Origin: Salticus scenicus
Taxonomy: Eukaryota > Arthropoda > Arachnida > Araneae > Salticidae
Assembly (NCBI GenBank): GCA_963930645.1
Contig: OZ005650.1
Coordinates: 230,164,188-230,228,187, forward strand
Direction: 5' to 3'
DNA: 64,000 nucleotides
This document shows positions 1 to 12,500 of this stretch, in pieces. The notes beneath the pieces are model-generated. The model was not told the DNA's origin. It ran no database searches and worked only from the letters and a program-made list of their open reading frames with translations. Each line of letters starts with the position of its first letter. The stretch's first letter is position 1. Made by a program: the position numbers and the translations under genes.

Positions 1-1
1 A

Positions 2-304
2 CCCAATTTTTATCACTGTTCGGTAATTTTATGGTCATGAATTAGATTTGAAGAACGAAAGAGAATTAATTTAACACTTAAAAACAAAAATAATATAACG
101 TTTAATAAATAACATTAATAATAGATTAAAAAATAAATGGCAAATCCCCCCCCCCCCAAATTTTCCTCCTGCCACAAATGTTGATGTTTTAGTATTTTTC
201 AACTCTGTAGCCCCTCATAAGATATTTAACAGTTAAAATGCACCAAACCCCCTAAAAACAAATTTATAGCCATAAAATTACTGAAAAGTGGTAAAATTAG
301 GGGG
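2..304. mobile_element. Short inverted-repeat (MITE-like) element at window edge
   Basis: The first ~45 bases recur inverted at about 260-304. Both ends contain GTAATTTTATGG flanked outward by a CACT-type motif and a CCC/GGG terminus. The interior is AT-rich apart from a run of C at 147-157 and has no convincing coding frame. This matches a non-autonomous DNA transposon of about 300 bp. The target duplication cannot be judged because the window begins at the left end. Confidence 0.45.
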
Positions 305-2600
305 CCGTTCCTAAAAAACGATGGTAGTATGGCAAAATGGACGTCATATTTCGATTCAGGAGGTCATTTTACATAAGAATTTGCCAAAATGGTGTTGGGG
401 CAATTTTCATGCCGAGCAGTGTAAATTTTCTCCTTTCTTTAGTCAGTCCAAAATTTTTACTTTAGTTTCAAGTGAAATTGTACACCTTTTTCTAACTATC
501 TTTTGATTTTTTGCAGACATCTTGTATATTAAGGATTTCAAAAAAGATAAGAATTAATTGATAAGATCACTTATAAAAAACTTGGTTGAAAATATTAAAA
601 ATTCGAAACTCAGGATCTCCTGCACTTTATAATGAAATTAGTTCAAACTTCCGTCTAATGAAAATTTCAATAAATCTATTAAATTTATACAATAAATTAT
701 GGTCGACGGGTATTTCCTTTATTTTTCACAATAATATAACGGGTAAAAGTAAACAAGATGAAATTTCAAAGAAATATCGCAACGAAATTTGAGTTACATA
801 CTTACATATACATTTGTAAAAAAGGTGTATGTAATGTGTATTTACTTCAATTAAAATGGAATTAATTGAGAATTCATAGACGTGATTTTTCAAATTTTGT
901 AATAAAAGCTAGAATTCCCTTATAATTCTGAACAATTTTGCCTCCGATCATCACTCTCTATTTTATCAAACAAATGACAAATTATGAAATAATTTTATGT
1001 CAAATAATATATGTATCTTTTTCTTTTTCAAAAGAATTACTCGAAAATTGTATAGTTTGAAACAGTGTATTTCGGGGGGAGGTATCCGTGTTCTTCTAAA
1101 CTCGTGTTCTTCAAATACCATGTCCTTCGGGTATTACCTGTATTGGTTATAAAAAATTATTTGTTAAAATACTTTTCTTTGAGATATTTTTCAATATAGT
1201 TCATATATATTAACAGAAGAACAAAATAAAATAAAATTCTACACGAAAAAAAAGTGTCCTTGAAGTAATTTGCCCAACTTTGTAGAATTGTCATGAATTT
1301 GATTTCTTCAACTGCCGGTAAATCACTGAAGCATACCGACTGAAATTTTTCTTAAAAACGTCGTACGTTTTAACACAGCAATGTCGTTTCTTCCGCGCCA
1401 AGAAATCTCCTGTAGAGAGAAAATTTATTTTCACCTTTGCAATATATTGATTTATAGAACGTTAAGAATTCTAATAAATTGTAAAAATCAAACACATTTT
1501 TAAAATATTTCTTGTAAAGGAATAAATACTTCCCATTGACGTGCATGAAAATTTAATTCAAATAACCTAGTATTAAAAGAGTTTTAAAATATAACCAAAC
1601 ACACCAATTTATTTTACAGTTTCAGTCTTACTAGTTAATATTGATCTATCTTGAATGACATCTAATGTAGAAAAGTTATTTTATAAATATATATTTTATA
1701 AATCAATATTAGTTGACAAATATAGTTGTTGTTAAATATAGTGAAACCATGTTTATTGAACCTAGCACTATGGAGGATTCCAAAGGCTTGGAAGGGTACG
1801 AAATTGAATGAGAGGTTTGGATTTGTTAAACATACAGTAATTCGGCGTTCTCTTATTTCTATTTTCTCTCAAACACAAGAGCTATAACCCCTATTTTAAA
1901 ACTGGACTCGTAAAGTCCGAACTTGTGCAGAGGTTTCCATAGTCACAAGAAACGTTGTTGACGTTTTTTATTTATATTATTCAGTTATTTATGATTATAT
2001 ATAATAAATGATTTAAAATATCTTGATGTTAATTATTTCAGAATTAAAAACGATGGTGAGAATGATAGTGAAGGAGGTAATTCGAGAGAAAAAAAAAATC
2101 CTCAAAATCAGTTTTCATTACAAATATGATACATAAATCGAAAGTAGTATATGTATTTAATCACATAGTTAATTAATAACATTACATCACATATCATTGA
2201 GAAAATCGATATCGCTTATAGATTAAAATATTTTAAATATCTTTTATTTACATTATTTAGCTATCGATGAGCCTTAAAATTATTTTACTAAAATTAACTT
2301 AAAAACACCTGAACATTTCCAGCAACGTTTAGCAATGACCGATTTGCTGATTTCTTGTTTTTGAATATTACACATTATGATTTTTAGATGAAATTTATTT
2401 TAACCAATGTATTATAATCCACAATGACAAGACATATTACAGATCCCCTAAGCTTATCAATAGGGTATTTGCGAACGCAAAAAGGGTAAGAAAATTATTC
2501 TAAGTCATAAATTATAAGAATTTTATTTACGAGTTTACCACTTGATTTAAAGAAATAAAGCTAAACATATTAATGATGAAAAAAGAGATATACACGCAAG
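305..2600. other. AT-rich non-coding stretch
   Basis: About 2.3 kb of AT-rich sequence with short homopolymer runs. Open frames here are at most about 70 codons and have low-complexity translations resembling no family I know. No paired terminal repeats or RNA gene were recognised. Confidence 0.5.
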
Positions 2601-2605
2601 AGCCA

Positions 2606-3374
2606 TTACACTATGACCACCCTGTTAATAACATGTAGGACCACCTTTAGCCCTGTCAGCACCCGGCGTGGCATTGACTCTACAAGGTGCTGATAGGTAG
2701 TCTGAGGTGTCTGATACAAAACTGGTCCTGCAATTCTCGCACATTGCGAGAGAGTAGCGGGGCAGCACGAATTTAGTTTTCCAGGTGGGACCACAAATGC
2801 TCTATTGGATTAATGTCAGGGGAATTTGGAGGCCAAGAAATGACTTGAATGTCACTGAAATGTTCCTCGAACCACTCCATGAAGATTTGACCCTTATGAT
2901 ATGGTGCCTTATTCTGTTGTAAACGCCCTCCCACGCCAGAAATACTGTTGTCATGAATGGGTGAACCTGATCTGCAACGATGTTCACGTAATTCACAGAC
3001 GTCAGGGATTGTTCTATGGTGAATATGGGTCTAATGTGCTCCATGAAAACATTGCCCACACCACAATACCCCCGCCACTGGCTTGTCTCCGTCCAACTGT
3101 GCATCCGGTAGCGAGGGTTTGCTTTGAAAATAGGCGTATCCTCCTACGCTCGTCAATGTGAAGGACCGGGAAACGTGATTGGTCGGACCATGCAACTTTC
3201 TTCTATTCTTCTATAACTTTCTTCGACTTGTCGTTTCACCATCCATACACCGCTTTCAGGTGTAGGTGATCACAACAGCTGAACGTCAAGAAACCAATAA
3301 TTCTGACATTGAAGTCGAAGAGAAATAACGATTTAACCTTTATCGAAGTCTGATAAATCAATTGCTTTTTCCAT
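2606..3374 (-). pseudogene. Tc1-like transposase pseudogene
   Basis: Reading the minus strand and allowing frameshifts recovers a Tc1-family DDE transposase. It starts at an ATG ending at 3374 with the N-terminal motif DLSDFDKG. This is followed by WSDQSRF (region of the first catalytic Asp), VVWAMFSW, then WPPNSPDINPIEHLW, which includes the catalytic C-terminal Glu, and HLVESMPRR near the end. The usual second-Asp motif (QDNAP-like) is lost at a frameshifted stretch near 2900. The coding span is about 770 bp against roughly 1.0 kb for the family, so much of the N-terminal helix-turn-helix is deleted. There are several stops and frame changes. A possible left terminal repeat lies near 2612 (TATGACCACCCTGTTAATAA), but I found no partner on the right. 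It is a dead copy. Confidence 0.85.
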
Positions 3375-3817
3375 TATGTCACTAATCGCGCTATATATGG
3401 ATAGACTATGCAGAGCCGCTTTATATACTCCAATATCAGCCGCGCACGCTCAGAGGTTTTGTTCCTGGGCGAACCCATTGTTATAGATGGAGGGCGGTCA
3501 TTATGTAACGGCTCTTCGGTGTATTTAGAATGACGTGAAGAACGGAAGAGCGGTAATTTAAATAGCATATCTATTGTTGATGATTATTCATACGACACCC
3601 ATAGACTTATAAACAATGTTGCCGATTTTATGGACTTTTTATTCGATATCCACCACTAAATTTTATTTAACGGTTGACTAATCACTTTGAAGATTACTCA
3701 TCAATTATGTACATAAAATATCACTCCTCAAAATTATTCGTGATTATTGAATAAAAAAAAAGTTCCCAAATCTGGCAACACTGGTTATTATAATCATCAC
3801 TATTCACTTTTCTTTTT
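3375..3817. other. Transposon flank and intergenic DNA
   Basis: This lies upstream of the Tc1-like pseudogene on its strand and includes a TATATA-containing stretch near 3392-3400 that could be an old promoter. From about 3580 it becomes plain AT-rich DNA. No second terminal repeat is visible. Confidence 0.35.
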
Positions 3818-3915
3818 AGAAGTCCTGGTGGTTCGATCGGTAGGGCACTGCCTTCTGGATCCTCAGGTCTCGGGCTCGAATCCCGCTGCGGGCATGGATG
3901 TTTGTGATGTCCTAT
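3818..3915 (+). repeat. tRNA-derived SINE head
   Basis: An A-box-like TGGTTCGATCGGTAGGGC (about 3828-3845) is followed about 35 bases later by a B-box-like GGGCTCGAATCCC (about 3872-3884), the spacing of an internal RNA polymerase III promoter. The anticodon arm is not tRNA-like and the 3' side runs into unrelated sequence to about 4080, so this is a tRNA-derived SINE rather than a tRNA gene. I could not place the 3' end. Confidence 0.7.
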
Positions 3916-4099
3916 TCCTGCAAGATATTGTGCATTTATTTCTGGGAATTTCTGTAGAATGAATAAATGGAAACAAATTCGTTGCGACTCTAAGTTTCAA
4001 AGCTGTCGAATAAATGTCCACTTTCTTTTTCACAGAGATTATAGTTCTTAGCTCTTTGAGACGCAAGGAAATATCGCTCATTTAAATGAAACTGCCAGC

Positions 4100-4402
4100 A
4101 GAATAAATAAATGATTTCTTCTGCTATGTTATTAAACTAAATTTTTCCTAAAAGAATTGCAGGATGAATTTTTGCAGTTGGGACTTATTAATTGAGTTCT
4201 CGCAGCAAGGTCACCTCTGTACAAATGGTAATGTAAAGTGTTATCCCTTTATATCTTTACAATTCTATTTACTGATTAATCCGTTCCCATGATTAACTTT
4301 CCTTTTATATAGAAGCAAAAATCTTTGTAAATTTTACAATGAAGACGGCATGCTTTAATCTACGAAAACTGAAGTGTAAAGTTTACTTTTTTCCTTTTTC
4401 TT

Positions 4403-4436
<34 letters not shown>

Positions 4437-5576
4437 GTCGATATTATTATTTTTTTATTTATGTTGCCCTCGCCAGCCGAGTGGTTGATATTTCCAAGTG
4501 AACGTTTTTACAAATTTATTACTCCATTCCAGTTTAGCTCTCATGCCAGTCTGAGTCATTTAACATCGATTTAGATTATATTTTAAATAATGACATCTTC
4601 TTTTACATCATAACATTTACATAATAATCTGATTCTTTCCCCATATACAGGAACACTTCTCTCTCATTTCTTTATGCACTGAAGGTGATTCGCTAAATGC
4701 CACCGAAACAGAATTCTGGTATTCAATTTGTCTCTTTGGCATCCAAGATATTGAAGATTTTTCATGTTTTTAGTCATCTAAAGCCAAAATTTCTTTAAAT
4801 GATAGGCAATATATAAATAAATAAATAAATGAATCATAAATAAGTTCATAATAGATTAATACATAAATATATCACACATAGAAATTTCATAGATAAGTAT
4901 ATAAATAAAAGGCTTAATAAAAATTTAAAAATCTAAAATCTAAAAATAAAATAAAATAAAAATAAAATAAATAAATAAATCAGTAGGTTTTTATATTAGA
5001 TAGCCTTATAATTTCTCACAGCTTGCAAAGTAAATTAAAGATTAAAAATAAATTATTGTTTTCGCAACATTTGTTTTCAAAGAAAAACTGTGAAATAGGA
5101 GAAAAAGATTTCAAAATCTGAAAAAGCATTCTTTCATAGTAAGCATATGAAAGACAAAGACAAAGGATTTGCATTCAAAACTGTATTTCTTTTTAAGCCG
5201 CAAAAAGTTAAAACATCTTTTGAAATTTAAGTGGCAGACAGTTTTATTTCTTTATATTTCTTTAGTGACTTTATTTCTAATGAATAATGTCTTTGCAGAA
5301 GAACATTTTAAGTAAAAATATTTAGAAATGTATTTAAAAATATAACTACTAAAGTATTGTTTTAGAAAATTAAAAAACTTTATTTTTAAATTTTCCTAAC
5401 AACGAAATAGTTCTGGAGATTTTAAAATTTATTTGTACGAACCATTATACTAGGCAGTGTATACACTGTATATATAAAATTCGTTACCTTAAAATTTGAT
5501 TTTTAAAGTTATATACAAAAAAAAAAAAAAGAAAAAAAAAATAGATTAAAGTGAAATTTACACATCTATATCTATA
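4100..5576. other. AT-rich intergenic DNA with simple repeats
   Basis: It contains a T tract around 4404-4433, TAAA-type repeats around 4815-4980 and A tracts around 5518-5541. No coding frame or paired termini were recognised. Confidence 0.5.
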
Positions 5577-6179
5577 TCATTATATAAAGCGCAAAAAATT
5601 GTATGTTTGTGGAGGGTAATCTCTGAAACTACTGAACCGATTTTAAAACTTCTTTCACTAACTAAAAGCTACAGTATGCCTGATTGTTATAGGCTATATA
5701 TAATTTTGATAAAATAAATTTCAGTTTAAAATCTAAGCATTTTAATTAAAATCCCCATAAAAGCCATAATAGAAATGGAAATAATGAAATATTAAAATAA
5801 TTAGCTGCTGCCAACATAAAAGAAACATTTAGTACATGTTCATTTTGTTTTCAAAATATCTTGACATGAAAAGAAAAGAAATATATTTGCACGTGAATTA
5901 AATTGAAATTCATATAAAGCTTTGCGAAATGTTAAACTTATATGTTAAATCTGATGTCATTGTAGCTTATTATTATTATTTTTTTTTTCTAATGATATAA
6001 TTTATTTAATACTGAGCATTAATGTTTAAACAGATGTGTAAACAAAATTGGATTAAAAATAAACAAATAAATAAATAACTTACCTGAAGCATTAAATGTT
6101 TTTTCAACATTAAATTCTAAAAAGTATAATTTATAATAAAGTTTATACACCTTATTAAAATACGCAAGCGAAGTGATGA

Positions 6180-7060
6180 CGTCACAGACCGTCAGTAGGG
6201 CCAAGAAAGAGATTTTCTATGTTAATCATCCATTGAATTTTTTGTAAAAAATTATTAAAAAACGAGGAAATTTATTTCCCCATTTTAATCCCCAAATTTA
6301 AGTATAGATATGTATTAGTTATTTTGGACATGTGTTATATTAAATTGTTTTGCTGTTAAATTGACAAAATTTTAATTTAAAATTTAAAAACTGTAGGAAA
6401 AAAAAATAGCAAACTTCCATTTTCGAATGTAAACATAAGCATTTCATTTCAAAGGGTGATATTAGCACAATAAATATCCAACTTATATACTGATTAAAAT
6501 GAAAATGATAAATATTCTATCATAATTTGAAGTCAAATTTGTTTTCAAATGCCTAAATAAAGTATCTGATATAAGATACAAATATGATTCAGCGGAACAG
6601 ATTTGATATGCCAACCTTGGCGGGGAAAAAATGATCTCCAAATTATCTAGCGAATATATTTAATTATTTTGAAAAATCATGGTTATTTTAAAAACGCATA
6701 TTAAGAGAGCAATCAATAATATGAAACGATATTTCGTACCATTCATATTACGAAAATATAAATCTGGTATGTATATTTTTGTATTACGTTTTTGATCGCC
6801 AAACACAAAACAAAAAACTCGGACACCATGGACGTCCGAGTTTTGAAATTTAAAATTAAAAATTTATCAATTTGACAGCAAAATAACTTAATCTAACGCA
6901 TGCACACAATAACTAATACAGATTTATAAGACCTAAATATGGAGATTAAAATCGGGAAAAAAATTTCCTTGATTTTTAATATTTTTTTACAAAAATTCCA
7001 CAGGACGGTTAACATAGGAAAACTTTTTCTTGGCCCCACAAATGATTAGTGACGCCACAC
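6180..7060. repeat. Internal inverted repeat of Helitron-like element 1
   Basis: Sequence at about 6180-6390 recurs inverted at about 6840-7060. Shared blocks include ATTTGTTTTGCTGTYAAATTGA-type and GGCCAAGAAA-type segments. At the centre, 6814-6842, is a perfect short hairpin with arms AAACTCGGAC and GTCCGAGTTT around an ACCATGGA-type loop. This could be an inserted foldback element inside the Helitron body. Confidence 0.55.
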
Positions 7061-8698
7061 TTCTCTTGAGTATAGCCATGATTTTTGAAGGGAAATTAAT
7101 ACTGCGCGAGATAAGTAAGCGATCCTTATTTCTCCAAAGACGAAATATCAAATCTGTTTCGAAAACTTCATAATAGTCGTCAAGCAAGTGAATATTGCTG
7201 GTGCAGTGAAAATCATTTCTTTAATATTTCCCTCTCGAGCATTTCTAAAAATTAATAATTCAAAAATAATTTTCCAGAAATGTAAGCAATTATTTTTCAT
7301 TTTTTTTATTGATTATAATAATTTATTTAAAAGTATTTGTCGACATTATAAGTGCTAACGCTTAATTCTACTTTTTTCAGTTATATGACTGTCACGTAAT
7401 TTAGCGCATTTGGCGATTTGCACACATGGTTAAACCAGTGAATATTTGGTGGACCGCAATTAACATTAAACGTTTGAACCAGTGAGTTCCACTGATGAAC
7501 CAATGAATTAAACATTTCTGATAGGCTAACTCTTTGAATCATGTTCCCTTAAAGAATCAAGGAGACTTTACTCATTCAATTTTATTGCCTGCTTCTCCAG
7601 TCACTATATTTAAATGTTTTTTTTTTTTTTTAATTGAATAATTGAAAGTTTAAATTTACTTAGCGAACATTATCAGCAATTAACAATTATGACAAGTAGC
7701 GCAATATACAGCCTCTAAGGAAATGCAAATGACATTTGATTATTCGAGTTTCATTATACTGATTAGAAACATGGTTCATTTAAAATAAATTAAATATGTA
7801 TTCCAATTGGAAATCTGCTTTTGTATAGGACTTCCTTGGCGATATTTAAAATTTGGCACCGCGATAGCTGGGATGTATCACACCAAAGTCTTTACGCTAT
7901 TGCGATAACCTTCTAAATTCATCGCCAAAATCACAAAAAAACATTAATGATCGCTATGGAGAACCATTACCAAAACAGTAACCATATTGCTTTGCGGACG
8001 TTAAATTTAAGAAAATAAAAAACACATAAGCTATTTATTTAATAAAAATTAATATTTTAAGAACAAATAAATAATAATAATAACAATAACAATAATTAAT
8101 GCTATTATGACGTCAGTTTTATATTTTAAAAAATAATAAAAATTAAATCATGTCATAGGTTTCATTTTCCAATACATTTTATTCGCATGAGAAAGAAATG
8201 TTTCTTTTTATGTAAGAAATAAATGAATAAATATATAAACAGTTAGTAAAAATTGTCAACATGTAATTTTACTATCATCAGCTTGAAATCTTAATTTAAA
8301 TAAATAATAATTTTAAAAAATGAGAAAAATTGTATGAAACGTAATTTTTTAAAAATTCTATTAGGAATATCGAAAATATATGTTGCAAATATGCACGTAT
8401 TTCTTTTTATAGAAAAGAATTACTAAACTTAACGTTCCATAGTTTATACTGTACGTCAGATACAGACAGGCAAATTATTTCTTCTATTAATATAGATATC
8501 GTTTCGAAATTTGAAATTTAGCACTGAAATAGCTCAAACGTTCCTCGACAATGGCTTTACTTACGCAATAGAGATAGTCATCTTAGTACATCGCAAAGAT
8601 GAAAAATAAAAGATATAAATAGCAATAAAAATAAACCTAAGAATTAATGTATAAATAAGTAAAATGTCGTCATGGAGGTCCTTTAGCAATGTTGTATC

Positions 8699-8781
8699 TT
8701 AAAACCCGAACAAATTACTACGTCAGAAACGACAAAGAAAAATATTGGACGTTTCTGACGTAGTAATTTATTCGGGTTTTA
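8699..8781. repeat. Long near-perfect hairpin
   Basis: The arm 8699-8731 (ending ACTACGTCAGAAACG) is matched by 8750-8781 (starting CGTTTCTGACGTAGTA) with one mismatch over about 31 pairs and an ~18-base loop. It would form a stable cruciform or RNA hairpin. It lies inside Helitron-like element 1. Confidence 0.8.
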
Positions 8782-9838
8782 ATATTCCAACGCCAAGTCT
8801 CCTGTTATTAAATGCTGTATCTTATCTATTTACCTACACATTAATTTTTAATTCATATAATTTAAATTTTTCTACCTTTCGAAATTCCTTCTTTTTAGGG
8901 ACTTTTCTTTAGAATATGCCTAATAAAAGTCACAATTTTATAAACAGTTATTAATATTGCCTCACAAACACATAAACTCATATAGCTGTTGTTTTTTTCT
9001 ATACCAATCCATTTTTAGCTAAAATTTGTTCATCCGTGCGGAGCCGGACGGGTCAGCTAGTCATTATATAAAGCGCAAAAAATTGTATGTTTGTGGAGGG
9101 TAATCTCTGAAACTACTGAACCGATTTAAAAAATTCTTTCACTGATCAAAAGCTACACTATCCCTGATTGTTATAGGCTATATTAAATTTTGATAAAATA
9201 AATTTTAGTTTAAAATCTGAGCATTTTAATTAAAATCCCCATAAATGCCATAATAGAAATGGAAATAATGAAATATTAAAAAAATTAGCTGTTGCCAACA
9301 TAAAAGAAACATTTACATTTTGTTTTTAAAATATCTTGACATGAAAAGAAAAGAAATATTTTTGCACGTGAATTAAATTGAAATTCATATAAAGCTTTGC
9401 AAAATGTTAAACTTACACGTTAAATCTGACGTCATTATAAATTTAAAGTATTTATTTTTCTAATAATATAATTTGATATGATATGATATAATGTAATGAT
9501 CTAAGCGTTACTTCTGAACTTTTATTAAATTATTTATTTTATAATTGTTGCCCAAAAAATTTACGGGTTAATTCATTTTTCGACATATAATAAAATATAT
9601 TTTCTCGCGAACAATAATATAAAAAGTGAATTAAAAAAATATCGTCTGCATTTCATTATGCATTTGTTAAAAGAATAATTGAGAAGTTTAAATTTATTTG
9701 ACGACTATTTTTAGCAACTAACAGTTATGACAAGTAGCTCAATATACGTAGCGCATACAACCATTACTGCACTGCAAATAGCATTTAATTATTTGAGTTA
9801 AATTATGTTGATTAGAAACCTATTTAATCTATCTATGC

Positions 9839-11094
9839 TCTATACTAATATATAAAGAGGAAAGGTTTATATGTATATGTAGAGAACGATCGCTAGAACT
9901 AAAAAGCCAATTTCTATTTCTTTCTTTTTTTATACTAATCAAAAGTTACACTGTCTCTAAGTGCTAGAGGTCATAATAAATTTTGGTAAAATACATTTTT
10001 AATTCAAATTTTCAATATTTTAATTGAAACCAAAGCATAGATTTGATATTGGTCGTCCTTGGCGATTTTTGTATTTCGAGATCGAAAACGTAATACGAAA
10101 ATCTGTATATTTTCGTATTAAATACGAGATCTATGGTTTTACTTCAATTACCGTACTACCGTAGGTAGTGGAAGTATTGTACTCGGTCTAAAAATTTGAT
10201 ATAGAGTTTCACCTGATTTATATGTTTTAAGGCCTCCTGAGTCTAAAAAAGTAGTTTTTGGCAATTGGTCAGTGTGTGTGTGTGTGTGTGTGTGTACGAA
10301 TGTGTGAAATTTTCCGGGTGTCATATCTCCAAAATTAATAAAGATAGAACTACAAATCCTCACAATTGATTCAGGTCTGATGTACAGATGAATTTTCCAA
10401 ATTTTGGTGAAAATTGAAAAACCGGAACTGGCTCATCGAAAACCGGAAATGGAACCGTAAGCCCGTACCTCATAAACAACCCTAACGATTTTCTTGAAAG
10501 TTGCTATATAAACAATCTATTAGATGTCCTTTCGAATGATATAATTGGTTAGTTCAGGAAAATTGATAGGCGTCCTCTATAAACAGCTCAATTTCAGATC
10601 TCATAAGTGCCTTCCTTTAAAAACGGCTGTACGAATTTTTTTCAAACTCGCCATGTTAACTTAATACTAAATATCCTTTTGTATGTAATTATTGTTTTCC
10701 GGTCAATAATTGAGTATGCCAAGTTTTGGTAAAAGTTGGTATCTCAAAAACGGCTCTAACTATTTTCTTGAAAATTGTTTCATTAATTCAATTTAGATAA
10801 CCTTTCTCAAGTATTACGTGCATATTACAGGAATACTAACGGTCATCCTGATTAGGAAGTTCAGTTTTAGATCTCGGTAATTCGTGTTTAAAAAAATAAC
10901 TATCTATTTTTTCCCCTTATTTTTTAACTCACTATGTAAACTTTGTTGTAGGTGTCTTTATACGTGTATCAAGTTTCTCTTACTGGAAAATCTAAAAAAA
11001 AAATGCATGTACTTAATATCTCCAAGAAATGTATATAATACGTTTAATAGTGGGTAATGGAAGTCGTGTGGTTGTTTCACACCAGATTTTCTAA
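9839..11094 (+). mobile_element. Helitron-like element 3, nested in element 2
   Basis: It starts near 9839 with TCTATACTAATATATAAAGA, a very common Helitron 5' form. It ends with a hairpin GTGTG-GTTGTTT-CACAC (11066-11082), about nine bases, then CTAA before T (11091-11095), matching the CTRR-T rule. The interior has a (GT)n run and diverged repeats of about 130-145 bp carrying ACGATTTTCTTGAAA-like text. No Rep/Hel frame is present. A related body without clear ends lies at 42070-42720. Confidence 0.6.
10270..10296. repeat. (GT)n microsatellite
   Basis: About 12 GT units inside Helitron-like element 3. Confidence 0.95.
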
Positions 11095-11450
11095 TAGTAT
11101 ATATTATACGAATATTGTTTCATATTATTGATTTTTCCCTTAATATACATTATTAAAAACCATCAGTTATGGAAAAAATTAAATATATTTGCGAGGTAAC
11201 TTGGCAATCATTTTTTTTTTTCCGCCAAGGATGATTGATATAAAATCTTTTCCGAAAGCAAGTAGCGCAATATACAGCCGCTAGGGAATTGCAAATGACA
11301 TTTGATTATGCAAGTTTCATTATGTTGATTGGAAACACGGTTCATTTAAAATAAATTAAATGTGCATTCGCGTTAGAAATCTACTTTTGTATAGGGCTTC
11401 TTTGGCGATATTTAAAATTTGGCAACGCAATAGCTAGGACGTTTCATTCA

Positions 11451-11614
11451 TTTCGATTTCTCTGAAAAATTTTAAATTCTCATTAGAAATGTTTGTCAAC
11501 TCATGTTTTTGAACTGTCGTCAGGAAGTACTGCATTTACTTTGGACAGTTTTTTGATTTGCAAATATTTATGAAAAAAAGTTATGTGCACAATCCAAGGA
11601 AATTCCAATAGTCT
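11451..11614. other. AT-rich spacer
   Basis: Short AT-rich sequence with no recognised feature. Confidence 0.4.
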
Positions 11615-11745
11615 TTAATATTTCACGTACCTTCGATCTTTCAAAACCCGGCCATGTATTTTTTCGATCATTTCTGTAGTCATGACTTCAGCAGGTTGCC
11701 CAGAACAATCAGTTGTGCTCATGTGGACACAACGAAAATGTCTGA
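11615..11745 (-). pseudogene. Mariner-type transposase fragment (second HTH)
   Basis: The minus-strand frame contains MSTTDCSGQPAEVM, then IEKIHGRVLKDRR. In mariner transposases this region reads MST-D-SGRP-EV followed by I-KIH--V--DRR, the start of the second helix-turn-helix before the catalytic domain. The frame is open to about 11833, but the upstream residues are low complexity. No catalytic domain or terminal repeats were found nearby, so this is a small truncated remnant. Confidence 0.6.
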
Positions 11746-11915
11746 ACCTTCTGTAAATGGCTCGTAAGAAAATAGCAAACTGTTTATAGTTTTTATACAG
11801 TTTTAACTTTTTTTTTTTTAGAGTTTTTTCCATCTTTTTTTTAATAGTAATATTTTATCTAAACTCTAACCTCCCTTTGCTCTATTCTTTGAAAAAATTC
11901 ACAGCATATTATACC

Positions 11916-11916
<1 letters not shown>

Positions 11917-11965
<49 letters not shown>
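11917..11965. repeat. (TA)n microsatellite
   Basis: An almost uninterrupted TA repeat with one TG interruption. Confidence 0.95.
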
Positions 11966-11966
<1 letters not shown>

Positions 11967-12500
11967 CACAAACAATTACTCTTCATTCGATATTAAACTT
12001 CTCATACTGGTTGTCGAGAACGTGCAATAACTGAATAAAATACTGTTTTGCAGATAGTACTGCAGTACTTATTTCTGATCAGAATCCGAGTTAATTTTGA
12101 TAATTTTTCTATATTCTTTAACATAAATTATCCATTTTAATATAAATAATATAAATCAATACTATACATAACAATTTAAAAAAATATATTTAAATCAAAA
12201 TAAGCATAAAATAAACTTGAAACATGGAAAACAATTCTTAATCAACATAAATGTATGTATATATATAATGTTTCAATATTTTCAGTCTTAATGTACACCA
12301 AGAAAATAAAAAAGCAGAGTTCATATTTTGTCATAGTAAAACTTAACGATTTCATTGTATTACAAATATGGAAATATTTGCAGATTATAAAGAAAACTGT
12401 AATACTGAAATTGTGGAAATATTCTTACAACTTACTTGTTAAAAAATATTTAATGGTACTAAGTTTCTAAAAATCAAATTTTTGTAATACAAAACAGTTT
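11966..12500. other. AT-rich stretch
   Basis: The frame at 12255-12470 is low complexity and matches nothing I recognise. No paired termini were seen. Confidence 0.4.

Larger units (their letters stand above)
5577..9060 (+). mobile_element. Helitron-like element 1 (complete ends)
   Basis: The 5' end is TCATTATATAAAGCG, followed by the ACTACTGAACCGATTTT segment typical of many animal Helitron 5' ends. The 3' end has a GC-rich hairpin (CCGT/ACGG and CGG/CCG arms, 9034-9051) and terminates GGTCAGCTAG at 9060 before a T, matching the CTRR-T rule. The ~3.5 kb body has no Rep/helicase frame, so it is non-autonomous. It contains an internal inverted repeat (about 6180-6390 against 6840-7060) and two smaller perfect hairpins. 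A second member of the family starts at the next base. Confidence 0.7.
9061..11450 (+). mobile_element. Helitron-like element 2, interrupted, 3' end unclear
   Basis: It begins with TCATTATATAAAGCG directly after the CTAG of element 1, and the first ~380 bases match 5577-5960 closely. It lacks most of the 6020-7600 interior. Homology to element 1 resumes at about 9650-9830 (matching about 7610-7770) and again at 11262-11450 (matching 7690-7880), on either side of a third Helitron-type insertion. I did not find a clear CTAG terminus. Confidence 0.55.

Noticed and set aside
2901..3161. Plus-strand 86-codon frame
   Set aside because: Antisense shadow of the Tc1-like transposase pseudogene at 2606-3374.
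3872..3884. Possible genuine tRNA gene
   Set aside because: Good A/B boxes but no anticodon arm or acceptor pairing; better explained as a SINE.
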